Numbered from the stretch's first letter, positions 24,766 through 40,084 are shown. The stretch: 64,000 nt of DNA from Bifidobacterium sp. ESL0704 (GCF_029392075.1 NZ_CP113929.1:124001-188000); one strand, 5' to 3'. Translations and numbers: made by a program. The notes: generated by a model not told the origin, from the letters alone.

Positions 24766-26109
24766 ATGAAAGATATCGTCCATACACGTGGCAGTGCTAC
24801 TAAAGGTAGTGGCGGCCACGCGAATCGAACCTCGCCGCATGCCTTGGCCTGCGTTGCCAAGGTTTTGCGCAAGGGTCTTGTGCTGCTTTGCGCGCTCACA
24901 GTAGGTTTGTCACTGGCTGGTTGCGGAGCTTCCAATAGCCAGCAGGTAACTCTCGATTTCTTCCAATACAAATCCGAGGCTGCCGACCAGTTCAAGAAGA
25001 TGGCACAGCAGTTCGAGCGCGAAAACCCCGATATCCGCATTAAAATCAACAATTCCGCGAGCGCACAGACCGACCTGCGCACCCGCTTCGTCAAAAACCG
25101 CGTCCCCGATGTCATCACCTTCAACGGCGATATCAACTTCGGTTCCTTCGCGGCGACTGGCGTCTTCCACGATTTCACCGGTGATCCGCTCGTCAAAAGA
25201 CTGAACCCCGGCATGGTCAAGATCGCCAGGAATCTCGTGCAAACGACCGATCCCGCCAAGAAACGCCTTTACGGTCTGCCATTCGCTGGTAACGCTTCGG
25301 GGTACATCTATAACAAGGCGATTTGGCGCAAGGCCGGCGTCGACCCAAACAATCCGCCGAAAACATGGACGGCCTTCACCCAGATGCTCGACACGTTCAA
25401 AGCGCAGGGCATCGATCCGTTGCAGGCCACGCTTGCCGAATCTTGGACCACGCAGGCGCCGCTCGCCTCTTTTGCTGGCACGCTTGTTCCCGAAAGCAAG
25501 TACGTCGACTTGAAGGAAGGCAAGACCGATTTCAAGAAGCTCTGGACACTTGCCGGCCAGCGTGAGATCGACCTTTACCGGTATGCGCAAAGCGACAAGG
25601 GCGTCACCTATCAGCAGGGCACGCAGAATTTCGCCAAAGGCACCGCTGCGATTATCCCGCTTGGCACCTATGCGATTCCGCAGATCACGATGATCAATCC
25701 CAAGGCCGACCTCGGCTTCGCCCAGCTTCCCGCCACCGACAACGCCAAGGCGCAGGTGCTTACAGCCGGTGATGACGTGATGCTCACGATGGGCGCGAAC
25801 ACCAAGCACCCGCAGGAAGCCATGCGCTTCATCCGCTTTTTGATGCAAAAGAAACAGCTCGACGCCTACGCCGACGCACAATCCGCCATCACACCACTCA
25901 AAGACACGCATTTCGGCAACAAGGCGCTCGCCACGGTGCGTCCGTTCTTCAAGTCCAACCGCGTCGCCGATTTCTGCGACCACTACATACCGGCATCCAT
26001 CAACATCGGCGGTTACCTGCAGGGCATGGTCAACAGCGGCGACGTCGGGCAGTTCACCGATTCCATGCAATCCGAGTGGGACAAGGTCCAGGCTCGGACG
26101 TTCGACTGA
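24766..26109 (+). CDS. Oligosaccharide-binding lipoprotein of ABC importer
   Basis: This 447-aa extracellular solute-binding protein (family 1) is the capture subunit of a CUT1-type importer. It has a lipoprotein signal: a basic n-region, the segment [17 protein letters not shown], and lipidated Cys at about residue 53. The n-region is longer than usual, but AAAGGAG well placed before ATG 24766 supports this start. The mature part has typical SBP features ([38 protein letters not shown]). It is first in an operon with two permeases. The adjacent GH36 enzyme points to raffinose-family sugars as substrate. Confidence 0.94.
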   Translation: MKDIVHTRGSATKGSGGHANRTSPHALACVAKVLRKGLVLLCALTVGLSLAGCGASNSQQVTLDFFQYKSEAADQFKKMAQQFERENPDIRIKINNSASAQTDLRTRFVKNRVPDVITFNGDINFGSFAATGVFHDFTGDPLVKRLNPGMVKIARNLVQTTDPAKKRLYGLPFAGNASGYIYNKAIWRKAGVDPNNPPKTWTAFTQMLDTFKAQGIDPLQATLAESWTTQAPLASFAGTLVPESKYVDLKEGKTDFKKLWTLAGQREIDLYRYAQSDKGVTYQQGTQNFAKGTAAIIPLGTYAIPQITMINPKADLGFAQLPATDNAKAQVLTAGDDVMLTMGANTKHPQEAMRFIRFLMQKKQLDAYADAQSAITPLKDTHFGNKALATVRPFFKSNRVADFCDHYIPASINIGGYLQGMVNSGDVGQFTDSMQSEWDKVQARTFD

Positions 26110-26139
26110 GACAAGATCCAAGAGAATAGGGAAATAATC

Positions 26140-27093
26140 ATGACTTCTGCAACACCTAGCGCAGCGTCAAGTGCCGCGCCCTCGCTCAGCAAATCGACGA
26201 CTGTGCCAAAACGCAAGAAATCTGCCTTCTCCGATCGCAAGGTCGACCACGCCTTCTACTGGATGGCGGTTCCCGCGGCCATCGTTTTCGCTGTGTTCCT
26301 CTACTGGCCGTTCCTGCGTGGCATCGGCTATTCGTTCACGAATTCCAAGGGCTTCGGCGACTATAAATGGATCGGTTTCAAGAACTATGGCGCACTGTTC
26401 CGCGATAGCCGCGTCGGCCATGCCTATCTGTTCACCTTCCTGATCGCTGTGTTGATCACGATGCTGATCAATGCCATCGCGCTGTTTCTCTCGGTGGCCT
26501 TGAACGGCCGCATCGCCTTCAAAAACGGTTTCCGCGCGATTTATTTCGTGCCCTATACCCTTGGTGTGCTGGTTATTGGCTATGTTTTCAAGTACATTTT
26601 CATGACGCCTCTTCCGTCGCTCGGCAAGACGCTTGGCATTAGCTGGCTTTCGCAATCGCTGCTGACCAGCGAGCAATATGCGTGGGTGCCGATCGTCTTC
26701 CTGTCGGTCTGGCAGGGCGTCGCTTATTCCGTGCTCATTTATCTCGCCGGTCTGCAGACTATTGATGAGGAAATCTACGAGGCGGCAGCCATCGACGGCG
26801 TCAATGCGTGGCAGAAATTCTGGAAGATCACCTTCCCGTTGATCGGCCCGTTCTTTACCATCAACCTGGTGCTGTCGCTCAAGAACGCGTTCAACACCTT
26901 CGACCAGGTCGTCGCCTTGACCGACGGCGGTCCCGATTCCAAGACCGAAACGGTCACCTACCTCATCTGGAAGGGCGGCCTCACTGGCGGCGAATACGCT
27001 TACCAGACCGCGAACGCCGTGTTGTTCTTCGTCGTTCTAGCCGTCATCGCATTCATCCAGCTCAGGATTTCCAACAGTCAGGAAAAGGTCTGA
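26140..27093 (+). CDS. Sugar ABC importer permease 1 (MalF/MsmF type)
   Basis: This is a 317-aa inner-membrane permease with six predicted membrane segments. The EAA loop that docks the ATPase is EEIYEAAAIDGVNAWQKFWKITFPL (about residues 209-233). It starts 30 bases after the binding-protein stop, with AGGGA before ATG 26140. The cytoplasmic N-terminus is Ser/Ala/Lys-rich. With the next gene it forms the heterodimeric channel. No ATPase is encoded in the operon. Confidence 0.95.
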   Translation: MTSATPSAASSAAPSLSKSTTVPKRKKSAFSDRKVDHAFYWMAVPAAIVFAVFLYWPFLRGIGYSFTNSKGFGDYKWIGFKNYGALFRDSRVGHAYLFTFLIAVLITMLINAIALFLSVALNGRIAFKNGFRAIYFVPYTLGVLVIGYVFKYIFMTPLPSLGKTLGISWLSQSLLTSEQYAWVPIVFLSVWQGVAYSVLIYLAGLQTIDEEIYEAAAIDGVNAWQKFWKITFPLIGPFFTINLVLSLKNAFNTFDQVVALTDGGPDSKTETVTYLIWKGGLTGGEYAYQTANAVLFFVVLAVIAFIQLRISNSQEKV

Positions 27094-27107
27094 GGAAAGG
27101 TCCAATC

Positions 27108-28013
27108 ATGTCTGCAACTACAATTCCCGCAACTTCTGTTTCGCCGGCTTCCGTTTCTTCAGTCCCGTCCGGCTCAGGAGAGAAACCCAAGAAATACCGC
27201 CGAGACCACAACATCAATTGGTGGCTTACCGCGCTTATCGCGGTACTTTCACTGACGGTGCTTGTTCCGTTGTATTTCACCGTTGTCACCGCATTGAAGA
27301 CGCCGGCCGAAGCTGGTACGTTCGCTTTGCCGACGAGCTGGCAATGGCATAATTTCGCCGACGCCTCGGCCAAGGTGAACTACCCCAAGGCCGCGCTCAA
27401 TTCGGCGATCATCACCGTCGCGTCCGTGCTGTTGACGCTGCTGACCAATACCTTCGTGGCCTACGCCATCGCCCGCAATATGGATAAGCGCTTCTTCCGC
27501 TTCCTGTATTACTTCTTTATCGCCGCGATGTTCGTGCCGTTCCCCGTCATCATGCTCCCGCTGGCCAAGCAGATGGGTTCGTGGCACCTCGACAACCAGC
27601 TCGGTCTAATCATCCTGTACACCGTGCTCGGCCTGGGCACGAACCTGTTCATTGCCACCGGCTTCATCCGTTCGATTCCGGTCTCGCTTGAGGAGGCCGC
27701 GCGTATCGACGGGGCAAGTACCTGGACCATTTTCTGGAGGATCATCTTCCCGTTGATGGGCCCGATCAACGCCACCATCGGCATTCTCACGGCGCTGTGG
27801 GCTTGGAATGACTTCCTGATGCCGTTGATTGTCTTGACCGACCAATCGAATCAGACCATTCCGTTGGCTCAGTATGTCTTCAGCTCGCAGTTCGCCACAA
27901 ACTATCCGATGGCGTTCGCCAGCTATCTGATGGCCATGGCCCCAATCCTCATCGTCTACATCTTCGCCCAAAAGTGGGTTGTAGGAGGGGTGATGCGTGG
28001 GGCCTTAAAGTAA
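27108..28013 (+). CDS. Sugar ABC importer permease 2 (MalG/MsmG type)
   Basis: This is a 301-aa permease with six membrane segments and an EAA loop EEAARIDGASTWTIFWRIIFPL. The frame is open upstream to 26808, but ATG 27108 gives the normal family N-terminus (MSATTIPATSVSP) and follows a GAGGAAAGG site 14 bases after the preceding stop. It is the last gene of the operon; a repetitive hairpin array starts almost at the stop codon and may terminate or process the message. Confidence 0.95.
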   Translation: MSATTIPATSVSPASVSSVPSGSGEKPKKYRRDHNINWWLTALIAVLSLTVLVPLYFTVVTALKTPAEAGTFALPTSWQWHNFADASAKVNYPKAALNSAIITVASVLLTLLTNTFVAYAIARNMDKRFFRFLYYFFIAAMFVPFPVIMLPLAKQMGSWHLDNQLGLIILYTVLGLGTNLFIATGFIRSIPVSLEEAARIDGASTWTIFWRIIFPLMGPINATIGILTALWAWNDFLMPLIVLTDQSNQTIPLAQYVFSSQFATNYPMAFASYLMAMAPILIVYIFAQKWVVGGVMRGALK

Positions 28014-28440
28014 AAAATCGAAGATTTTTAGAAGAACCCTGTGGGTTCTTCGGCTTTAAGGCCCTTGGCGGGACCGCCAAGAAAGAATTGAGTCCGCCCG
28101 TAAGGGCGGTCAAAAATGGCAGGCGCGGTTAAGTAAATCCTTCGGATTTAGAAAAGCCCTGTGGGCTTTTCGACTTCACTGCCCTCGCCGGAACCGGCGA
28201 GAAGGTATTGAGCCCGTCCGAAGGGCGGTCAAAAATTGCAGGACCGGTTAAATAAAAAATCGGAGATTTTTTAGGGGAGCCCTGTGGGCTCCCCGACTTT
28301 ACTGCGCTGGCCGGAATCGGCCAGAAGGGATTGAGTCAATCCGAAGGGCGGTCAATAATGGCACGAACCCGTCAAGTAAAAAATCGAAGATTTTTAGAAG
28401 AACCCTGCGGACTCCTATCTCCAACAGCCCTCGCCCAGAT
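28014..28440. repeat. Tandem ~120-bp units of four covarying hairpins
   Basis: Three full units (from about 28007, 28130 and 28249) and a partial fourth (28375) each carry hairpins in the same order. P1: AAAAATC/GATTTTT, AAATCC/GGATTT, AAAAAATC/GATTTTTT. P2 with loop TGT: GAAGAACCC/GGGTTCTTC, GAAAAGCCC/GGGCTTTTC, GGGGAGCCC/GGGCTCCCC. P3: CTTGGCGG/CCGCCAAG, CTCGCCGG/CCGGCGAG, CTGGCCG/CGGCCAG. P4: CCGCCC/GGGCGG and CCGTCC/GGGCGG, lost in unit 3. Stems change on both arms together while the loops and joining sequences (TTGAG, GGTCAAAAATGGCA) stay similar. Unit 4 is decayed after P2. There is no ORF. Confidence 0.93.
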
Positions 28441-28643
28441 CAACCCTCCTTCAAACCCGTTTCATCGGGCGCCGATTCAGAAATGCCCAATGAAACGGTT
28501 TCCGGGGTTATGCCTTCATTCAAAGGGCTCTCACTATTGAGTTTTGTGAGGTAAGATACATATATAGGTATGTGCCTTTGTGAGGGCAGACCTGAGTCCG
28601 CCTCTCGCATGCAGCAGTATCCACGGCGAAGTGAGGAGTAATT
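28441..28643. promoter_or_regulatory. Upstream region of otsAB
   Basis: This region lies between the decayed last repeat and the trehalose gene. ACATA-TATAGG-TATGT near 28558 is a small inverted repeat. An inverted CCGTTTCATCGGGC / CCCAATGAAACGG pair lies near 28458-28502. GAGGAG precedes ATG 28644. Promoter hexamers are not clear. Confidence 0.35.
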
Positions 28644-31376
28644 ATGGCTCGTTTAATTATTGTTTCCAATAGACTTCCGGTGTCTCTGCATGCCAAACCC
28701 GATGGTACTTACGCACTGAAGCAAAGCATCGGTGGTCTGGCCACGGCAATTGGCCCGTACCATAAGTCCCATAACGATTGTCTGTGGGTCGGCTGGAGCA
28801 GCATCGATCCCGAAACGCGCACGAAGGTCGAAATCGACAAGATTCGTGACGAATTCGCGCGTCGCCGCTGCGTTCCGATTTTCCTGACCCAGCGGGAGAT
28901 CGACGGATATTACGCCGGATATTCCAACGATACGCTGTGGCCCCTGTTCCACGACTTCGCGCATGAGGCCAAGTTCGATTCGTCCACTTGGAAGATTTAT
29001 CAAGAGGTCAACCAGAAGTTCGCCGATACCGTCGCTCAGCTCGTCAACCCTGACGATACCGTGTGGATTCAGGATTATCATCTTTTGCTGCTCCCGGCCA
29101 TGCTACGTGCTAATTTCCCCAAGCTCAAAATCGGTTGGTTCCTTCATATTCCGTTCCCGAGCCCCGAGATTTTTCGCCAGCTTCCCAACGGCAAGGATTT
29201 GCTCGAAGGCCTGATGGGTGCGGATCTGCTGGGCTTCCACACCGAAGATTTCTGTGTGAATTTCCTGGCTTCTGTCCGTGCACTTATAGGCATCGAGGTC
29301 GACAAGGATGGCCGCATTCCTGTCGGGAACGGCGCGTCGCAACGTTTCGTCACGGTCGACGCCTTCCCCATAGGCATCGATTACGGCCTTTACCGCCGCA
29401 ACGCCCATTCCAGCCTCGCACAGGCCATGCGCCACGGCATCGAGGCCGTCAGCGGCAAGCGCACAAGGCGAGTCAGCACCTCGTTGACCGCAGAATCCCA
29501 GGCCGCAGCGGAGGCGAGCGATCAGGAAGAAAACTGGTGGAGCGCCCATACAGGTGACGAACTTCCCGAGGTCGAGCTTGCACAGTCGGCCGCGGCCAAA
29601 CGTGGCACCGAAGACAACAAGGTGGTCGTCTCTGTCGACCGCCTCGATTACACGAAGGGCTTGCCGGAGCGTCTGCGTGCATTTGATTTGATGCTGAGCC
29701 GCTATCCCGAGTGGGTCGGCCACGTTACGTATTACCTTTTGGCGACGCCTACGCGCGAGGACGTGGAGACATATCGCAAGTTGAAAGATCAGGTCGATCA
29801 GCTCGTCGGTGAGATTAACGGCAAGTATTCGCTTCTTTCCTGGGAGCCGATCCATTACATCACCCGTTCCCTGCCCATCAAGCCGGTTTGCGGTATCTAT
29901 ACGGCAGGCGACGTGGCGCTGGTCACCCCGCTTCGAGACGGCATGAATCTGGTCGCCAAGGAATATCTGGCCGCTCGCGATGGCCGTGACGGTGCGCTGG
30001 TGCTTTCCGACGAATGCGGTGCCGCCCGTGAGTTGACGGACGCGTTCATCGTCAACCCTTATGACACCGAAGCGGTGTGCGAAGCGCTGCATTCGGCCTT
30101 GGAGATCAGTTCTAGTGAGGCCAAGCGCCGCAATGCCGCCATGCAGGCCCGTCTGAAGTATCGCACCGCAGGATTGTGGAGTGCGGAATTCCTGAGCACA
30201 TTGCGTCAGGTCAGTGATCCGCGTATGGCCGATCGTCGCCTGCAAAGTGCCCAACGCGACCATCTGGTTCGCGAGTGGGGTCAATCGAAGCACAAGCTTG
30301 TGCTGTGCGATTACGACGGCACCTTGACGCAAATCGTGCGTACGCCGGGCCGTGCCAAGCCGACGCATCGTTTGCTTGATTTGCTGCGCGAGGTTGGCTC
30401 CATCCCTGATGTCGATCTTTATCTGGTCTCCGGCCGTACCCGCGAGACGATGAACGAGTGGTTCGGTTGCCTGCCGATCGGTCTGATTGCCGAGCACGGG
30501 GCTTGGCACACCAAGCCGATTGCCGGGGAAACCGCCAAAAACGCGGACGGCAGGACGATTACTCCCAAGCGTTACTGGCGGCGTGCCGACGGTCTTCCAG
30601 ACCCCGACGAGTGGCGTCCGATTATCGAGACCATTATGAACAAATCCGTCTCCCGCGTTCCGCAGTCGTTCATCGAATACAAGTCCACGGATCTGGCGTG
30701 GCACTATCGCATGAGCGACCAGAAGCTGGCTCTGGAGCAGCGCGAACGTCTGGTTGACGAGCTGAACAAGGTCTGCCCGCAGTATGGCTTGACGGTCATG
30801 CGCAATGCTAAGGTCATCGAGGTCTGCCCGGCTAACGTCAGCAAGGGCGAGGCGGTAAAACCCCTGTTGGGAAGCGGTCGGTACGATTTCGTGCTCGCGT
30901 TGGGTGATGACACCACCGACGAAACCATGTTTACTGCGGTATCCGGCTGTGCGCCCGCCAAAGATCAGGACGATGTGCTCGGGGCGTTCGAAGCCGACAA
31001 CGCTGGTGCTGCTAAGGTCGGTGTCGCGCAGTCATCTGCCACTGTCGGTACGACGATGTCTGAAAGTGACGCCGCGAAACCCGCCAAAAAGCCCGCAGAG
31101 CCCGAAGTCGCGTGGACCATCAAGGTCGGTGCCGGAGAGACCAACGCCCATTCGCGCATCGCCACCCCGACCGATACCGCGCGATTGCTGGGCTACCTGG
31201 TGGCTGAATCCGAGGCCGTCGCCGCCGGTACAGCACTTGACGATAAGCCGCAAACCAAGCCTAGGAACAAGAACAAAAAAGCCTCGAAGGCGAAAACTCC
31301 GACGAAAATGAAAGCTTCTACGAAGGTTAAGGCCGCGGCAAAAGCCAAGTCCGCTTCCAAGGCGACGTCGAAATAA
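28644..31376 (+). CDS. otsAB: Fused trehalose-6-phosphate synthase/phosphatase
   Basis: This is a 910-aa two-domain enzyme. The GT20 synthase comes first ([15 protein letters not shown], then [13 protein letters not shown] near 142 and [14 protein letters not shown] near 331) and makes trehalose-6-phosphate from UDP-glucose and glucose-6-phosphate. The HAD phosphatase follows (DYDGTL near 556, [10 protein letters not shown] near 751) and releases trehalose, a stress protectant. Two inserts stand out: a linker of about 50 residues before the VDRLDYTKG motif and an Ala/Asp-rich one in the phosphatase. The last 40 residues are a Lys/Ala tail of KAKT/KASK type. GAGGAG before ATG 28644 fixes the start. 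Confidence 0.94.
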   Translation: MARLIIVSNRLPVSLHAKPDGTYALKQSIGGLATAIGPYHKSHNDCLWVGWSSIDPETRTKVEIDKIRDEFARRRCVPIFLTQREIDGYYAGYSNDTLWPLFHDFAHEAKFDSSTWKIYQEVNQKFADTVAQLVNPDDTVWIQDYHLLLLPAMLRANFPKLKIGWFLHIPFPSPEIFRQLPNGKDLLEGLMGADLLGFHTEDFCVNFLASVRALIGIEVDKDGRIPVGNGASQRFVTVDAFPIGIDYGLYRRNAHSSLAQAMRHGIEAVSGKRTRRVSTSLTAESQAAAEASDQEENWWSAHTGDELPEVELAQSAAAKRGTEDNKVVVSVDRLDYTKGLPERLRAFDLMLSRYPEWVGHVTYYLLATPTREDVETYRKLKDQVDQLVGEINGKYSLLSWEPIHYITRSLPIKPVCGIYTAGDVALVTPLRDGMNLVAKEYLAARDGRDGALVLSDECGAARELTDAFIVNPYDTEAVCEALHSALEISSSEAKRRNAAMQARLKYRTAGLWSAEFLSTLRQVSDPRMADRRLQSAQRDHLVREWGQSKHKLVLCDYDGTLTQIVRTPGRAKPTHRLLDLLREVGSIPDVDLYLVSGRTRETMNEWFGCLPIGLIAEHGAWHTKPIAGETAKNADGRTITPKRYWRRADGLPDPDEWRPIIETIMNKSVSRVPQSFIEYKSTDLAWHYRMSDQKLALEQRERLVDELNKVCPQYGLTVMRNAKVIEVCPANVSKGEAVKPLLGSGRYDFVLALGDDTTDETMFTAVSGCAPAKDQDDVLGAFEADNAGAAKVGVAQSSATVGTTMSESDAAKPAKKPAEPEVAWTIKVGAGETNAHSRIATPTDTARLLGYLVAESEAVAAGTALDDKPQTKPRNKNKKASKAKTPTKMKASTKVKAAAKAKSASKATSK

Positions 31377-31672
31377 TCGAAGGCATTGATACAGTTATTG
31401 CCGCGGTGGCTAGTGGTAAGTAGTAAGTATCGGTATCTTTTCTGCGTTGAAGCTGTAGGAAAGATTACAGTGCGACTTTGCTGGGTTCATTGGACTTGAG
31501 ACGCTGGTGGATGCGTTGACGGGTGAAATCTGTGACAATAACTCCATCATTGGTGGGTTGACCGTCAAGTTCGTCAATAAAGCCAGCGTCCTCAAGCGTG
31601 CATTTTCGAACGCGTATTCGTATTTTGGAATATCATGCCGGCCGTCATGCCGTGCCGCCGTACAATTCCGGT
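31377..31672. other. Intergenic region, nothing recognised
   Basis: About 300 bp between otsAB and ilvA, without a clear terminator or RNA. The ilvA promoter should lie in it. Confidence 0.3.
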
Positions 31673-32938
31673 ATGAAACAGGAAGACGTTGTCAAGGCAC
31701 TGCAGCATGATCATGCGGCCGAGTTGAAGAAGGCTGCCGAGAGACTCAAAGGCACCGCTCGTCACACGCGTATTATGCCTTCACCGGCTCTTTCCGAGGC
31801 GACCGGTCATGAGATTCTTTTAAAGCCGGAGAATCTTCAGGTTACCGGTTCCTTCAAGATTCGTGGAGCATACAACAAGATTGCCTCTTTGTCGGAAGAG
31901 GAATTGGCCAAGGGCATCGTCACCGCGTCTGCGGGCAATCACGCACAGGGTGTTGCTTATGCGGCACGCGAGCGCCACGCGAAGGCGACCATTGTGATGC
32001 CCGAAAGCACCCCGCCCTTGAAGGTCGACGCCACGAAGTCCTACGGCGCCAACGTCGTGTTGCACGGCAACCTTTTCGACGATGCCGCCGAATACGCCTC
32101 CGAGCTTTCGCGGCGTGACGGATTGGTCTACGTCCATCCCTTCGACGATTACGAGGTGCTGTGCGGGCAGGGCACCATCGGCCTTGAGATTCTTGAGGAC
32201 GTACCGAATGTCACCGATGTCGTGGTTCCGCTGGGTGGAGGCGGCTTGGGTGCCGGCGTGGCGCTCGCCATCAAGACGTTCAAGCCGGAGGTTCGCGTCA
32301 TCGGCGCGACCCCAGAAGGTTCGCCTGCTTTCAAGAACTCGTTTGCTGCCGGCACGGTCGTTCCGGCCGACAAGGTGGTCACGTCCGCCGAAGGCGTTGC
32401 CGTCGGCCATCCCGGCGATCTTACGTTCGCGATTTTGAACGAATACCTTGATGACCTGATTACTGTATCCGAGCGTGACATCAACGAGATGATTCTGTTG
32501 ATGATGGAAAAGCACAAGCTGGTGGTAGAGGCCGCCGGTGCGGTATCGCTGGCCGCGCTCGAGCATCTGAGCCTGCGCTCGCGGGTTTTTGCGCAGGCCA
32601 AGGGCAAGCACGTCATCGTGCCGATCATTTCCGGCGGCAACATCGACACGGTCACCATCGGAGCTGTCATACAAAAGGGTATGATCGCCCGCGGCCGCAT
32701 CATGAACTTCGAGGTCGAACTGCCCGATACCCCGGGCCAGTTGGTCAAGGTCGCGCAGGTGCTTGCCGATGCCCGCGCCAACGTCATCGAGCTCAACCAC
32801 GACCAGTTCAAGGCCTCCGGGCACTATACGGACTCGGTATCGCTCGGCGTCACCGTCGAGACGAACGGCCCCGATCATATCGCCCAGGTCCTCAAAGCCC
32901 TCAAGGCCGCCGGTTTCGACCCGAAGCGCATCTACTGA
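31673..32938 (+). CDS. ilvA: Threonine ammonia-lyase
   Basis: This 421-aa PLP enzyme converts threonine to 2-oxobutyrate and ammonia, the entry step to isoleucine. The PLP Lys is in SFKIRGAYNK (about residue 62), the phosphate-binding Gly loop is PLGGGGLGAG near 187, and one C-terminal ACT domain starts near 345 (FEVELPDTPGQLVKVAQVL). The single ACT domain and length match the TdcB-like, shorter class common in Gram-positive bacteria. The frame is open to 31598, but ATG 31673 (MKQEDVVKAL) gives the usual N-terminus, with only a weak ribosome site. Confidence 0.94.
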   Translation: MKQEDVVKALQHDHAAELKKAAERLKGTARHTRIMPSPALSEATGHEILLKPENLQVTGSFKIRGAYNKIASLSEEELAKGIVTASAGNHAQGVAYAARERHAKATIVMPESTPPLKVDATKSYGANVVLHGNLFDDAAEYASELSRRDGLVYVHPFDDYEVLCGQGTIGLEILEDVPNVTDVVVPLGGGGLGAGVALAIKTFKPEVRVIGATPEGSPAFKNSFAAGTVVPADKVVTSAEGVAVGHPGDLTFAILNEYLDDLITVSERDINEMILLMMEKHKLVVEAAGAVSLAALEHLSLRSRVFAQAKGKHVIVPIISGGNIDTVTIGAVIQKGMIARGRIMNFEVELPDTPGQLVKVAQVLADARANVIELNHDQFKASGHYTDSVSLGVTVETNGPDHIAQVLKALKAAGFDPKRIY

Positions 32939-32953
32939 TACTCATGCTTTGCC

Positions 32954-33013
32954 AATAAAGGTGTGGGTACCTTCCGCGGATTTCATTCCGGCGAAGGTAC
33001 CCACACCTTTATT
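32954..33013. terminator. Bidirectional terminator after ilvA
   Basis: The arms at 32954-32973 and 32994-33013 are perfect reverse complements for 20 bases (AATAAAGGTGTGGGTACCTT and its partner), with further GC-rich partial pairing inside and T/A runs outside. It lies between the convergent ilvA and PNPOx-like genes. Confidence 0.92.
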
Positions 33014-33082
33014 TAAGGCTCGCAACTTGTTTTGGAGAAGCGACCGGTAAAGATGCGCGCGGAACGGCAGGTCGCCTCATCC

Positions 33083-33502
33083 TCATCGAATCGTCAAGGT
33101 ATCGATATGCTCGAGGTCTTGGGTCACGGTCGCCGTCTCGAAGCCGATTTCGTAAAGCAGCATATCGTCGCCCCCGTATTGCAAGGTCTCGGCATAGCCC
33201 GGAATCTTGGCGTCGAACCGATCGGCGATGTCTTTAATGGCCCTGTTGCTCGGACGTGCGACGCCTTGCGCTTTGACATGTGCGTTGCCGGTGTGAGGAA
33301 CGGTCGTGAACGCGACGTGGCCGTTCGCCCGAATTTCCGCTACTTTGTTGTTGTCCTTGAAGGTTGTGAAATACAGAAGATTGTCGTCCGGATCGAAATA
33401 GAAATTGACGATTCTCACGTCAGGCATGTTGTCTACAGAAGTGGCGAGCGCGATTTCCGTCTGTTCCGCCATGATATGCAAAAAGGTCTCTTGAGTTTCC
33501 AT
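33083..33502 (-). CDS. Pyridoxamine 5'-phosphate oxidase-like flavoprotein
   Basis: This 139-aa split-barrel protein fits the PNPOx-like FMN-binding family: IALATSVDNMPDVRIVNFYFDPDDNLLYFTTFKDNNKVAEI is the N-terminal barrel and TGNAHVKAQGVARPS the later strand. Members include flavin/F420-binding reductases and many of unknown role; true PdxH activity is unlikely given the short length. It follows the Sir2 gene by 14 bases, so the two are probably co-transcribed. Confidence 0.85.
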   Translation of the reverse strand: METQETFLHIMAEQTEIALATSVDNMPDVRIVNFYFDPDDNLLYFTTFKDNNKVAEIRANGHVAFTTVPHTGNAHVKAQGVARPSNRAIKDIADRFDAKIPGYAETLQYGGDDMLLYEIGFETATVTQDLEHIDTLTIR

Positions 33503-33516
33503 GACAATACGTCCTT

Positions 33517-34275
33517 TTATTCTTTGTTCTCGGCGATGGTCCGGTCCACCAGTTCCGGCAGCGCCTTGGCGATGTCGTCGTGGATGAGCGTGGTGGCGAT
33601 GTTGTCATATTGCGTGCGTCCCATATTCATAATGGTCATCGGCACCCCGGCCTGTACGGCGGTCGGCGCCAGCGATGCGGCAGGGAAGACCTCGAGCGTC
33701 GAGCCGATCACCCAGAACTCATCGGCCTTGGCCACCCGCGCCATCGATTTTCCCATCGCCCCGTCCGGCAGCATCTCACCGAAGTAGACCACGTCGGTTT
33801 TGATCAGCCCGTTGCAGGGCATGTTGCCGCTATACGGCAGCTTGCGGTGGCAATGTGGGTCCGGCTCGTTATCGAGATTGTCCATAATATCGGCGGTTTT
33901 ATATTCGGCATGGCATTTCATGCAGTGCGAGGTGCCGATGGTGCCGTGTAGGTTGACGATCAGATCGCTGGAATTACCGGCCTTCTCATGCAAAGCATCG
34001 AAGTTTTGCGTGGCCAGCAGCGTCAGCAGTCCTGCTTTCTCCAGCTTCACCAGTGCTTTGTGCGCTTCGCCGGGCTGCGCGTTCCACACCGGCGACGCCT
34101 TCTGCCAAGCCCAGGAATATTCGCGTGCCTTCTTGTCGCTTATGAACGCGTCGATGTCATAGACGCTCATTTGATCCGGGTGTTTGGTCCACACCCCGTC
34201 CGGTCCGCGAAAGTCAGGGATTCCTGCCGAAGTTGAAATGCCGGCACCAGTCAATACCGCAATTTTTTTAGCCAT
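33517..34275 (-). CDS. cobB: Sir2-family NAD-dependent protein deacylase
   Basis: This 252-aa sirtuin removes acyl groups from lysines using NAD. Motifs in order: VLTGAGISTSAGIPDFRG (NAD binding), LATQNFDALHEKAG, NLHGTIG (catalytic His), then a zinc module with CMKC and a later Cys pair spread over HCHRK and MPC, then DVVYFGEMLP and VIGSTLEVFPAA. ATG 34275 is the natural start. It probably leads a two-gene operon with the flavoprotein gene. Confidence 0.92.
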   Translation of the reverse strand: MAKKIAVLTGAGISTSAGIPDFRGPDGVWTKHPDQMSVYDIDAFISDKKAREYSWAWQKASPVWNAQPGEAHKALVKLEKAGLLTLLATQNFDALHEKAGNSSDLIVNLHGTIGTSHCMKCHAEYKTADIMDNLDNEPDPHCHRKLPYSGNMPCNGLIKTDVVYFGEMLPDGAMGKSMARVAKADEFWVIGSTLEVFPAASLAPTAVQAGVPMTIMNMGRTQYDNIATTLIHDDIAKALPELVDRTIAENKE

Positions 34276-34855
34276 ATAGAGTATTGTAGCCGGGCTTCAT
34301 AGAGCTTGATTGTGTGCCCACGTATATAAAAGGGTCTTTTTGCCGTGGAAGTCACGCCGGGTTTGGTTGGTTGCGATCGACGATTGATGTGCAACAACAT
34401 GGACTGAGGGGATAAGTGTGGAGAGCGGCGGGTCATGCGCGGTACTGCACGTCAGGCGGTATCGGGCGGACGTACGCCTGGAACGTGTGGTGCGTAGAGC
34501 GCTGCAAGGCCGCAAGCCGCTTGTAGGTAAATAAGGAATTGCCATTGCCGTGCGTTGACCCGTCTCAATAGCTGAGACAAGTTCATTGGGGAGGGGAAAT
34601 GAAAAAGGCTTTGTTTGCCGGTACTTTGCTTTGACACGCCGTAAAAAGGAATTAAGTCGATTTGATTCTTGATAGTAAGGGTCTAAAATAACGCGTAAAG
34701 GTGCAGAGACACCTGAAGTGACACGCCGAAAGAATCGCATCATTGCAACGGTTCTTAAGGTTTTTGCGCCCTTCGACTTGCGCGATATCGGATTGTCGCG
34801 TATATTTACATCTTGCTGCTCAACACGACAGCTTCTCTTCCAAGAGTTAAGTTGT
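34276..34855. other. Upstream region of the first rRNA operon
   Basis: About 580 bp of unique DNA between the Sir2 gene and the duplicated rRNA block. It contains no credible gene. Two promoter candidates lie in it: TTGATT (34662-34667) with TAAAAT (34684-34689, 16-base spacer), and TTGCGC (34778-34783) with TATATT (34801-34806, 17-base spacer). Confidence 0.5.
34778..34806 (+). promoter_or_regulatory. Candidate rRNA operon 1 promoter
   Basis: TTGCGC, 17 bases, TATATT. The second operon has GACTTGCGT at exactly the same distance from its 16S gene (46762-46770), although the surrounding DNA differs. This positional conservation supports a real rRNA promoter. Confidence 0.6.
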
Positions 34856-35071
34856 TTGTTGGTGTGGTGGTGGTTTGAGAACTCAAGAGTGTGTCTGTAC
34901 TACTTTTTATATGTAAAGCTTTTTTTGATTGCCAGTCCGGCGCGTGCCTCGTTTTCGGGGTGTCCTAGGGGGCTTAATTCGTGTCGGGGTTTTTAGTGTG
35001 GACCATTCCCCCTTATGGAATGGTTCCGTCAATTATTATTATGAGAGTCGTTGAACGGCTTTTCTGCAAGT

Positions 35072-40084
<5,013 letters not shown>

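Noticed and set aside
26808..28013. 401-codon version of permease 2
   Set aside because: The extra 100 codons overlap permease 1 in another frame; ATG 27108 has a ribosome site and the family N-terminus.
28014..28440. Plain terminator cluster after the permease operon
   Set aside because: Four different hairpins per unit, three repeated units and paired stem changes exceed what a terminator needs; only the first hairpin of each unit is followed by a short T run.
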